The notes beneath the pieces are model-generated. The model was not told the DNA's origin. It saw only the letters and a program-made list of their open reading frames with translations, and made no database searches. The position numbers and the translations under genes were made by a program. Below, piece by piece: positions 7,069-15,100 of a stretch of 35,560 nt of DNA. Every line of letters begins with the position of its first letter. Within the stretch, counting starts at the first letter, position 1. The stretch comes from a virus: positions 1 through 35,560 of the IMG/VR virus record IMGVR_UViG_3300025132_000132; one strand, written 5' to 3'.

Positions 7069-7959
7069 ATGACAAAAACATTAGATACTCTAGTTCAAGA
7101 TATCTATAAGCTGATGAAGGATCGTAACTCCGGGAAGGATGTCGATGTTGAGGCAGAGATAGATAAATTTGGAGAGTCTATGAAGGACCTCATGCGTAAA
7201 GAGTTTCTCCCAGGTTCTCCAAGGGACGGACGGAAGCTGCGGTTGTCTGCCGTAGGTAGAAACGATCTTGTTCAATGGTTCTCCTACAACGGATACCGTG
7301 GTGAGAGGATCAAACCTCATACCCTAATTAAGTTCATGTACGGCCATCTGATTGAAGAGATGTTGCTTTTCTTTGTACGTCTTACGGGACATGAAGTGAC
7401 CGATGAACAGAAGCAAGTGTCCGTTGGTGGAATAACGGGACACATGGACTGTAAGATTGATGGGGTTGTTACCGATGTAAAGTCCACAACCAAGTACGGA
7501 CTCATGAAATTTGAGGACGGAACCCTGGCAAAAAGGGATGACTTTGGTTACGTCGATCAGCTTAAGGCCTATGCCCATGCAGAAGGGGATCGGAAGTGGG
7601 CATGGTTAGCCATGGACAGGGACAGTGGTAAACTTTCCGTCCTTGAGTATGATCTGGACAACAAGGATCACCCAATGTATAAGCATTATTCCGGGGACAT
7701 TGAGGAAAGGATAGATCACGTAAAAAAGTTAGTAGAGCAAGCAGACCGCCCCTCACGATGCTATTCTCCCGTCGAGGATGGCAAGTCAGGCAACTTAAAA
7801 CTTGGTACTACTTGCTCCTATTGCCAATACAAGAAGATTTGTTATCCAGAAGTCCGCGCCTTTCTAACTGGATCAGGTCCAAAGTTTTTAACCACCGTGG
7901 TAAACGTGCCTAAGAATAGGCAGGGTAAACCACATCCTGAACTTAACTTAGAGGAGTAA
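7069..7959 (+). CDS. PD-(D/E)XK exonuclease, RecB/Cas4-like
   Basis: This 296-residue nuclease has the core GHMDCKIDGVVTDVKST, with D127, D136 and K138 matching the GxxD...(D/E)xK active site. The YVDQLKAYAHA helix matches the QxxxY motif of RecB-family nucleases. CSYCQYKKIC (C249, C252, C258) may complete an iron-sulfur cluster with an upstream Cys, as in Cas4/AddB types. It replaces the T7 gp6 exonuclease position after the polymerase and likely degrades host DNA or processes phage DNA ends. AGGAGA precedes the ATG. Confidence 0.85.
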   Translation: MTKTLDTLVQDIYKLMKDRNSGKDVDVEAEIDKFGESMKDLMRKEFLPGSPRDGRKLRLSAVGRNDLVQWFSYNGYRGERIKPHTLIKFMYGHLIEEMLLFFVRLTGHEVTDEQKQVSVGGITGHMDCKIDGVVTDVKSTTKYGLMKFEDGTLAKRDDFGYVDQLKAYAHAEGDRKWAWLAMDRDSGKLSVLEYDLDNKDHPMYKHYSGDIEERIDHVKKLVEQADRPSRCYSPVEDGKSGNLKLGTTCSYCQYKKICYPEVRAFLTGSGPKFLTTVVNVPKNRQGKPHPELNLEE

Positions 7960-7966
7960 TACAATT

Positions 7967-8146
7967 ATGATAGAATTTAAAGCTGTAAGCACACCTAGAC
8001 ATGATAGGTTTGAAGAAACAATTACAAATCTTTTAAATGAGGGATGGGAATTACATGGTAGTCCTTTTGTATCTCAGAGCGGTGCCATGACACAGTCGTT
8101 AACCCGTACTATAAAGACTTCTAACCCTGTTAAATCTAAAAAATAG
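7967..8146 (+). CDS. DUF1737-like small protein
   Basis: The 59-residue product shows FKAVSTPRHDRFEETITNLLNEGWELHGSPFVSQ followed by QSLTR, matching the compact DUF1737 pattern (beta strand, helix, EGW-x-L-x-G-x-P, QAL). Function of the family is unknown; it is common in phages. GAGGAG of the previous gene end lies 12-17 bases upstream. The tail is Lys-rich. Confidence 0.7.
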   Translation: MIEFKAVSTPRHDRFEETITNLLNEGWELHGSPFVSQSGAMTQSLTRTIKTSNPVKSKK

Positions 8147-8154
8147 ATACTCTT

Positions 8155-8520
8155 GTGGTTAAGTATCGTAACAAGTTTGAAGAAACGGCAGGGGTTCTCT
8201 TGAAGGACTTATGCAAGTATGAATCTGAGAAAATTCCCTACGTCATTCACAAGAATTATATCCCTGACTTTGTGGGACGTAATAATAAAAACAGAATAGA
8301 TATTCTTGTGGAAGCTAAAGGATACTTTAGAGTAGGGGATACTCAGAAATACAAGGCAATAAGGGACAGTCTTCCAAAGAAAACTCAGCTTGTTTTCCTT
8401 CTGTACAACCCAAATAAAAAACTACGTAAGGGGAGTAGGATGACAATGGCAGAATGGTGTGAAAAAGAAAACATTAAATGGTACACTTTGGAGGACATTA
8501 GAAATGCCTTTACCAGTTGA
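8155..8520 (+). CDS. Holliday-junction resolvase (T7 endonuclease I-like)
   Basis: A branched-DNA-cutting enzyme of 121 residues. It aligns by motif with T7 gp3: KYRNKFEE (E9), YIPDFV (D38) and VEAKG (E53, K55) reproduce the E...D...ExK active site, followed by KYKAIRDSLP and EWCEKENIKW. It starts at GTG, since no ATG is in range and the family begins at this point. In T7, this enzyme resolves replication junctions and helps break host DNA, consistent with its position among replication genes. Confidence 0.85.
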   Translation: MVKYRNKFEETAGVLLKDLCKYESEKIPYVIHKNYIPDFVGRNNKNRIDILVEAKGYFRVGDTQKYKAIRDSLPKKTQLVFLLYNPNKKLRKGSRMTMAEWCEKENIKWYTLEDIRNAFTS

Positions 8521-8695
8521 ACAGTTCCTAAAAAGATTAGCGGTAGTCACTGATCCAGATTCTCTATGTGAGTTCTTAGATATCGAAAGTGGGGACATAA
8601 TAGAACGCTTCGATGATTTAATAGAGCAGAACATGGATAAACTCCGGGAAGAATTTGATATTGATTTTGATGAGGAGGAAATCCATGAAGGTTAG
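8504..8695 (+). CDS. Small acidic hypothetical protein
   Basis: The 63-residue product starts at ATG 8504, with GGAGGAC 9-15 bases upstream, inside the end of the resolvase gene. A longer frame from 8459 has no such site. It is mostly helical (PLPVEQFLKRLAVV; LCEFLDIESGDIIERFDDLIEQNM) with an acidic tail, FDIDFDEEE. Such acidic small proteins can be DNA mimics or partners, but I do not recognise a family. Its end overlaps the thyX start by 11 bases. Confidence 0.65.
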   Translation: MPLPVEQFLKRLAVVTDPDSLCEFLDIESGDIIERFDDLIEQNMDKLREEFDIDFDEEEIHEG

Positions 8696-9356
8696 TTACA
8701 TAGACCACATGGGTAGTGATCTACGTGTCGTTAATGCAGCCCGTGTATCCTTTGACAAGGTAAGCACATGGGAAAGAAGTGATTATAATCTTAACGATCA
8801 ATCTCTGGTAAATGTGTTACTGGATAAGGACGCTAAACTTATATGGTATCTGGCAAAGCACAAACACTGGACTCCTTTTGGTCACTGCCAAGCTACCTTT
8901 CGTATTCAAGCACCTATTTTTGTGGCCCGTCAGTTAGGGAAACATCAGGTAGGTATGGTGTGGAATGAAGTTAGCCGTAGGTATGTAGATAGTGACCCTC
9001 GATTTTACCGGCCTACTGAATGGAGAAAACGTGCTAAGAATATAAAGCAAGGTAGTAGTGATGAAACTATTAATTACTCTGCTGCACCGTTGTACGCATA
9101 CGCTTTGCAATGCTACTCAAATATGATAGCTGATGGCATCTGCCCTGAACAAGCCCGTATGGTGTTACCACAAGCTATGTATACCGAATGGTACTGGACA
9201 GGTTCCCTAGCTGCATGGGCCAGAGTATGTAAGCTAAGACTTGACCCCCATACACAAAGGGAAACCCAAGAAGTTGCTAAGATGCTTGACAAAGAGATGG
9301 TTAAGCTATATCCTATTAGTTGGAAAGCATTAATGGAGATGGACAATGACAACTAG
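8685..9356 (+). CDS. thyX: FAD-dependent thymidylate synthase ThyX, phage-type
   Basis: ThyX converts dUMP to dTMP using methylenetetrahydrofolate and FAD. The 223-residue length is typical. The signature region (residues 82-100) reads RQLGKHQVGMVWNEVSRRY. The NEVSRRY half is conserved, while the canonical RHRxxS half is KHQVGM with one extra residue, a variant I recall from marine phage ThyX. HWTPFGH earlier is also family-typical. The ATG at 8685 follows GAGGAGG; a frame opening at 8655 is rejected. It pairs with the RNR downstream for dNTP supply. Confidence 0.9.
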   Translation: MKVSYIDHMGSDLRVVNAARVSFDKVSTWERSDYNLNDQSLVNVLLDKDAKLIWYLAKHKHWTPFGHCQATFRIQAPIFVARQLGKHQVGMVWNEVSRRYVDSDPRFYRPTEWRKRAKNIKQGSSDETINYSAAPLYAYALQCYSNMIADGICPEQARMVLPQAMYTEWYWTGSLAAWARVCKLRLDPHTQRETQEVAKMLDKEMVKLYPISWKALMEMDNDN

Positions 9357-9630
9357 AATGGAAAAGCTACGGGAAGCAGCGGGAGTAGATAAAGAAGAAG
9401 AAGAAAAATTGGACATGGTCAATAGCCCTCCTCATTATAATCAAAGGGGAGTCGAAGCTATAGATGCCATCCGTGCAGCTACGGATGATGGGTTTGAGTA
9501 TTACCTTCAAGGTAACATCATGAAGTACCTGTGGCGCTATCGTTATAAGAACGGTGTAGAGGATTTGAAGAAGGCTGAGTGGTATCTTAAAGCTCTTATA
9601 GAGGAGAAGTCCGATGGAAGAAGAGGTTGA
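9346..9630 (+). CDS. DUF3310 protein
   Basis: The 94-residue product shows NSPPHYNQRGVEAIDAI, GNIMKYLWRYRYKNGVEDLKKAEWYLKALIEE, the clear DUF3310 pattern (also called SaV-like). It is common in phage nucleotide-metabolism clusters, often beside thymidylate synthase as here; its reaction is not established. The N-terminus is acidic (KEEEEK). It overlaps thyX by 11 bases and the next gene by 17. Confidence 0.85.
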   Translation: MTTRMEKLREAAGVDKEEEEKLDMVNSPPHYNQRGVEAIDAIRAATDDGFEYYLQGNIMKYLWRYRYKNGVEDLKKAEWYLKALIEEKSDGRRG

Positions 9631-9832
9631 ACTTGAATACTTCAAAGGTCTTATTAAGGACGGCCTTGATCCCAAAGTCCTAATCTTTTTAAAGACCCTG
9701 GCAGATATAAATAACCAGCCCGTGACGTACTTCGTAAAGGCATCACTAGAAGAATTTGTAGCTTACTTAAGTCAGGACTCTAACGTAGGGGACGAGGAGG
9801 AATTTAACGAACTCTTTCCCACAAGACATTAA
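9614..9832 (+). CDS. Hypothetical protein, 72 aa
   Basis: The product is helical and acidic (EEEVELEYFKGLIKDGLDPKVLIFLKTLADIN; FVKASLEEFVAYLSQ), ending ELFPTRH. AGGAGAAG precedes the ATG at 9614, inside DUF3310. No family recognised. It stands between DUF3310 and the RNR and may be a small regulator or partner, which is inference from position only. Confidence 0.6.
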   Translation: MEEEVELEYFKGLIKDGLDPKVLIFLKTLADINNQPVTYFVKASLEEFVAYLSQDSNVGDEEEFNELFPTRH

Positions 9833-9850
9833 TATAAGGGAGAATGTAGA

Positions 9851-11551
9851 ATGTATGGTAAGAACTCTGTAGGACCAGCACTCAAGGCCTGTGACGATCT
9901 TCACGCAATGAAGTACCGATTACCCAATGAAAGTTTTGAGGAAGCAATCAATAGACAAGCAGGAGTAATGTCAGATGATGAAGAACATCGTAGAACGTAT
10001 AAAGAAATTACAATGGACATGCGGTTCCTTCCAGCGGGGCGTGTACAATCTGCTATGGGAAGTCCACGCAAGGTTACGGCGCTCAATTGTTTTGTTAGTG
10101 GGGTTATCGAAGACTCTATGGACAGCATCATGGCTAGAGCATCTGAAGCTGCTGAGACTATGCGGAGAGGAGGCGGCATTGGCTACGATTTCAGCCGTAT
10201 TCGCCCTCGCGGCAGCAGGATTGTCTCTCTTGACAGTTCTGCTAGTGGTCCCGTTTCGTTTATGTATATCTATGATGCAGTGTGCAGGACGATTGTTTCG
10301 GCGGGGCATCGACGTGGCGCGATGATGGGAATCCTTCGGGTAGATCATCCAGATATTGAGGAGTTTATCCGGGCCAAGAAGAACGATAACGATCTGACTA
10401 ACTTTAATATCAGTGTCGGAGTTACCGATGAATTTATGACGGCAGTAGAGAAGAACTCTACTTTCGATCTCAAGTTTAACGGGGAAGTCTACAGGACAAT
10501 CAACGCCGGTATGCTTTGGGATGAGATCATGAGGAACAACTGGGATTGGGCAGAACCCGGAGTTGTCTTTATTGACAGGGTTAATGAGGACAACCCTCTA
10601 AACTATTGTGAAGTTATTGAGGCAACCAATCCCTGTGGTGAACAACCACTACCACCCTTTGGATCGTGCCTTCTAGGAAGTTTCAACCTGGTTAAGTACG
10701 TCAACCCGGAGGACAAGACCTTTAACTTCCGTAAGTTTAAGGGGGACATTCCTCCCGTAGTACGTGCCATGGACAACGTAATTGACAGGACTGAGTACCC
10801 TCTGGACGCACAACAGAGGGATCATAAGAACAAGAGGCGTATGGGTTTGGGAGTTACTGCCCTAGCCAACGCTCTTACGCTTATGAATATTCGATATGGT
10901 TCTCCCGAATCCGTAAAGATTACTAGGAAGATCATGAAGACCCTTGCCTGTGTGTCCTATGAGGCAAGTTCAGACCTTGCGGTAGAGAAGGGTTCATTCC
11001 CTATGTTCAAAGCAGACAAGTATTTGAACAGTGGGTTTGTCTCTAGGTTACCTAAGGACTTACGAGAGAAGATACGAAAGCAGGGCATGAGGAATAGTCA
11101 CCTCACTTCCATAGCTCCCACTGGAACCATTAGTTTCACTGCCGATAATGTGTCCAGCGGTATCGAACCTGTGTTTGCACTACAGTACGACAGGACTGTA
11201 CAGTTAGAGGAGGGTCCCGCTGTAATGCCCATGAAGGACTACGTATATAACTTGTATGGGATAAAGGGAGAGACTACGGAAGACCTGGGTACTAATGACC
11301 ATCTTAATATTCAGATAGCAGTACAGCCCTACATTGATAGTGCCTGTTCCAAGACGATTAACGTAGGGGACTCCGTAACCTTTGAGGAATTTAAGGAGGT
11401 TTACTTTAAAGGATGGAAAGGGAAACTAAAAGGGGTAACGACATTCCGACTAGCCGGTAAGAGGTACGGTGTACTTAATACTACAGAACCAGACGGCGAG
11501 GGTGCCGCATGTTTCATTGATCCCGAAACTGGTCAGAAAGAGTGCGGGTAA
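9851..11551 (+). CDS. nrdJ: Class II (adenosylcobalamin) ribonucleotide reductase
   Basis: Reduces ribonucleotides to deoxyribonucleotides. The 566-residue enzyme has C80 (LNCFVSG) as first redox cysteine, RRGGGIGYDFSRIRPRG, and NPCGEQPLPPFGSC with N260, C262 and E264 as the radical-site residues. It also has TSIAPTGTISF and SSGIEPVFALQY. The last 15 residues contain a second cysteine pair (ACFIDPETGQKECG), likely the thioredoxin-reducible tail. No R2 or activase gene is present and the SSGIEPVF region is class II in type, so B12 use is inferred. This makes the host or its medium a B12 source. The stop overlaps the next start (TAATG). Confidence 0.9.
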   Translation: MYGKNSVGPALKACDDLHAMKYRLPNESFEEAINRQAGVMSDDEEHRRTYKEITMDMRFLPAGRVQSAMGSPRKVTALNCFVSGVIEDSMDSIMARASEAAETMRRGGGIGYDFSRIRPRGSRIVSLDSSASGPVSFMYIYDAVCRTIVSAGHRRGAMMGILRVDHPDIEEFIRAKKNDNDLTNFNISVGVTDEFMTAVEKNSTFDLKFNGEVYRTINAGMLWDEIMRNNWDWAEPGVVFIDRVNEDNPLNYCEVIEATNPCGEQPLPPFGSCLLGSFNLVKYVNPEDKTFNFRKFKGDIPPVVRAMDNVIDRTEYPLDAQQRDHKNKRRMGLGVTALANALTLMNIRYGSPESVKITRKIMKTLACVSYEASSDLAVEKGSFPMFKADKYLNSGFVSRLPKDLREKIRKQGMRNSHLTSIAPTGTISFTADNVSSGIEPVFALQYDRTVQLEEGPAVMPMKDYVYNLYGIKGETTEDLGTNDHLNIQIAVQPYIDSACSKTINVGDSVTFEEFKEVYFKGWKGKLKGVTTFRLAGKRYGVLNTTEPDGEGAACFIDPETGQKECG

Positions 11552-11994
11552 TGTTAAAATATTGGGACATACCTTTAGTTCAAGTAGGGATAGGACTTAT
11601 TGTATTTTACTTTGGACTAAAGATGTTTGCTGGTGGTATGAAGTCCATGGGAAATGTGGAACATTTAGAATGGTTTGTCTCTAATCCATATTGGATGTTT
11701 CTTGGAGGAATTATCTGTACACTATTATGGCAATCAAGTTCTCTTAGCACTACAGCAATTATAGGTTTGGTTGCTAGTGGATTTCTCCCGCTACCTAGTG
11801 CGATAGCCGCTGTACTTGGAGCAAACATTGGAACCACAGGAACAATTTGGTTAGCTGGGTTACTTGTTTCCGATGGGATGCCTAAGGGAGATACGTTAAG
11901 AATAGCAATGGTTCATACAGGAGCTAATCTATTTATGGCTATATCGTTATTACCATGGGTGCATCATATCTCTAGGTTTGTAGGCCGCTTTTAA
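11551..11994 (+). CDS. Half-size Na/Pi cotransporter-like membrane protein
   Basis: The 147-residue protein matches one repeat of the Na/Pi-cotransporter family (PF02690, NptA/YjbB). It shows GLIVFYFGLKMFAGGMK at about 15-31, the hallmark QSSS at 61-64 followed by STTAIIGLVASGFL, and GANIGTT at 90-96. About four hydrophobic segments are visible (8-31, 47-80, 83-106, 118-140). Host members usually have two such repeats, often with a PhoU domain. This one has a single repeat and could act only as a dimer or modulator. It is translationally coupled to nrdJ and is the last + gene. Phosphate uptake during infection is inferred. Confidence 0.8.
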   Translation: MLKYWDIPLVQVGIGLIVFYFGLKMFAGGMKSMGNVEHLEWFVSNPYWMFLGGIICTLLWQSSSLSTTAIIGLVASGFLPLPSAIAAVLGANIGTTGTIWLAGLLVSDGMPKGDTLRIAMVHTGANLFMAISLLPWVHHISRFVGRF

Positions 11995-11997
11995 ATA

Positions 11998-12010
11998 TGG
12001 GACCGTCCCA
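11998..12010. promoter_or_regulatory. Short palindrome TGGGAC-C-GTCCCA, copy 4
   Basis: Lies 3 bases after the last + strand stop, in the convergent gap between the two arms. It is identical over 13 bases to the copy at 3529. It may be part of a boundary hairpin. There is no clear U-tract on either strand, so termination by intrinsic mechanism is doubtful. Confidence 0.5.
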
Positions 12011-12015
12011 GGAAA

Positions 12016-12135
12016 TTAAACATCCCACCACTTAATTTTAATTATCTTGGAACCACAACGGGGGCAGAGAAATCTGTCCTCGTTTTCTTTTGGCTTCTCA
12101 TGGCCTCTGAAGAAACATATAATTCTATTCTTCAT
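12016..12135 (-). CDS. Small zinc-ribbon protein (DUF1660-like pattern)
   Basis: The 39-residue product begins MKNRIICFFRGHEKP and continues FLCPRCGSKIIKIKWWDV. The C-x4-H spacing followed by CPRCG resembles DUF1660-type phage mini-proteins with a C/H/C/C zinc site. It begins 2 bases after the stop of the large virion gene and ends 5 bases from the palindrome at the operon junction. No strong ribosome site is seen, so coupling is assumed. It is the last gene of the late operon. Confidence 0.6.
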   Translation of the reverse strand: MKNRIICFFRGHEKPKENEDRFLCPRCGSKIIKIKWWDV

Positions 12136-12137
12136 TT

Positions 12138-15100
12138 TTAAAGAGGAATCTTGGATTGATCTGAAAACTCTTGACCAAGTTTGTTCATTATCTCTCCGAT
12201 CTGTTTCGCAGTAAAGTTTTTCCTCCGTAAAGTTTGTAGAGTAGCGTTAGTCAGCACATTGTCCGGTATATATACTTGGTCTTGTAAACCTTTTATAATA
12301 CGAGAATTAAGTCCTCCGGTAAAGTTTCTAGTTGCTGCCTGAATAACTCTAGCTATTCCCACTCGTTCATTAACTACTTGAGTTTTCCCTTTTACTTTTC
12401 TAATGACTTGAACTGGAGTATTGGCAAACACATTGACTTTCCTTGCAAGTTTCTTCATGACCGCACGACTTCTATTTTGACTATCCCTATATACTCCTAC
12501 AAACTCATCTATCTTTTCAGGAGTTATTAACTGAGGGTCCATTTCTGTAATGGCTCTCTGTAGCCTAGCCTGTGACTCATTTAAAGGTTTAATATCTTGG
12601 TATAAATTCCAACCCATTTCTTTTGTAAGGTTTCTTGTGTTGGGTCTTCCCCCGGTAGCTGCCCAGAAATATAGATCATCTTTAGTCATGGGCCTACCAC
12701 TGGCTCTTTCTGCATTACCAAGCCCCAAGAGTTCTTCGGCAGATAGCGTCTTCTGATAGTCATCCCAAATTTTCTTAGTACCACCAGCATACACAGGTTT
12801 TAATAGCTCATCTATGCCGTTATTTATCTTTTCTAATAAGGTAACTCCCGCATAACTATCATAGATAGGCCTACCTGTTCGGTTGTCTATCCCTGTAAGG
12901 ACATTCATAGCGGCCTGGACAGCCATCTTAGGAGTCACAAACTGACCGGCAATCTGACTACCCAAAGTTCCATATGCTTCCTCAAGTTCTGCGTCGGACA
13001 TAATCTCGCTCCCAAGTACCTTACCCGTAACTGTTTTGGCAATACGAGAAATGTAGTCCAAAGTATTTAAAGCGGCAGAGTTTAAAGTCCTAGTCCTGAT
13101 ATGCGGAGTGTAGGTTGCCTTCTGTTCTTTAACAGTCTTCGCTATAAACTGATCGTAAGTCCCTTTAAACTGGAGCCGCTCCTTTATTGCTCCCCAATCC
13201 TCCTTAGGAAATTGAGACTTTGCCGTGGCGGGAGTAATCTTATCCGCACCAGTTTCATCTATGTACACTGGTTCCATAAAGTAATCCGTTGATCCCCTGG
13301 CCCACTCTGGATTAAGAATAGACATTGTACGTTGGTGATCGTCAGTAATGCCATAGTGATCCCTAAGGCGTGTCGCTGCATGTTCCATACCTACAGCTAG
13401 TCCACTCAGCCCTGCTAACCTACGCATACCTGTGGCTATCTGCCTAGCATTTCCCGTAGCAGTACCCTGTGCAATGTCTTGGAGTCCGTACTTAATTATA
13501 TTTTTTGAAGTCCTGACAAGTTCCACAGGAAATAACGTATAGTTACCTACAACGGGAATTTTTGCAGACCATCTAAAAGCTGCCGGTGCAGAACCGTAAG
13601 TAGGCATAGTGGCCTTTACGATCTCAGCGGCTCTTGTATTTATCCACTCTTCGTTTTTCCCCGGATGAATAGCTCTTTGTGCGGCCTTCTCTGATTCAAA
13701 GGCTACGAGTTTACCATATAAGTCGGGTTGTCCATAGGCTTTACCGAACTTTTCCATTGCTGTAGAATAGGCTCTTGATGCAATGTTTCCCTGTCTATCT
13801 CCGAATATTCTGGAGTTCTGAACAATCATTTCACCCGTTACGTCCTGGTCAATTACGCCAAGACGTTTTAACATTGCCAATTTCTTTAGTGATTCGGGGT
13901 TGCTTCTTCTTAATTGTTGTGACCAGGTTCCCATTTCCTTTATGGCCCTGACATAATTTTTAGGATTAAGAGGATGTCCGTTGGCAACTAACATTTGAAC
14001 CATACCGGAAGTGTTTAGGACATAAGCAGGAAGGTCTAGGGTAGTCTGAAGGGCCTGACCAAAGGAAGAAACCTTCCCTAATCCTCTCATAAAACTTCCA
14101 GAATTTGCAGGGTCAAAAACATCCAAACCTTTTGAAATCATAGTGGCAAAGTATTCACTAACGTAAGGATCGGAAAGCACTTTGTTTGGCGTACTACCTC
14201 CGAATCTACCTAGGGACTTCTGAATAATCTCACTTAGTCTTACGTCCCCTGCCTTTGGATCAACTCTAAAGGCCTCTCTACGTGAGGGTAAAATAGGAAC
14301 TAATCCGGGAAGTTTTAGGGGTTCTCCTGCGGAGTCTGAGGCAATCCTACGTATATCGTCAAAGTACCTTAGTTGCGACAGGACTTGGCTCTGGTTCATT
14401 AGAGTAGACTGAAGCCCTTTGTAGGGATCGGAGACTTCTCCAAAGAATAACCGGAGTTCCTCAGGTATCTTCTTACGGGACTTAAGAACTTTACCAGCCG
14501 CTTCTGTTACTTGTCCCCTAAACTTATTTGATACTCCCTCAAATACACTTCTGTACCAACCTCCTTCGGGCTTGGTCATGTTGTCCAGCATACGTTCAAG
14601 GACGTAACTTTGTTCTCCAGGTGTCATTTTGTTATCTGGATCAATGACCCTTAAGGCTCCCGCAATCCTACTGTCAAGATCAGCTTCCTTTATAGGGACT
14701 CCCTTTTCATGTTGACTGATTGCGCCTTGTAATCTTTTTCGATCCTTGGGACTTAGGGCGGCAGAGTATTGGCGGGTAATATAAAAGTCCTGTCCCTGTG
14801 TCCTGACTCCTATCTTACCCTCACCTGGTTTCATTCCAAGTAATCTGGCTATTTCCCTTTCGTTGCCACTAATTTCTTTAGTTAAACTATCTACGGCTTT
14901 TTTTACGTCGGGATCAATTTCCCCCTTTCCAGTATTAAAGTACCTAGCAAAATCGGCGTCGGAAACCCCATGTTGCTTCTGGAGATTTCTTAATTCACGC
15001 ATCTTCTCATTAATTACAGACTCAAAATACTTGTAATCATTTTGCCTTATTACAGCGGGTCCGTAGATTTCATCGTTTAATGCAGCCCTAGAAGTGAATA

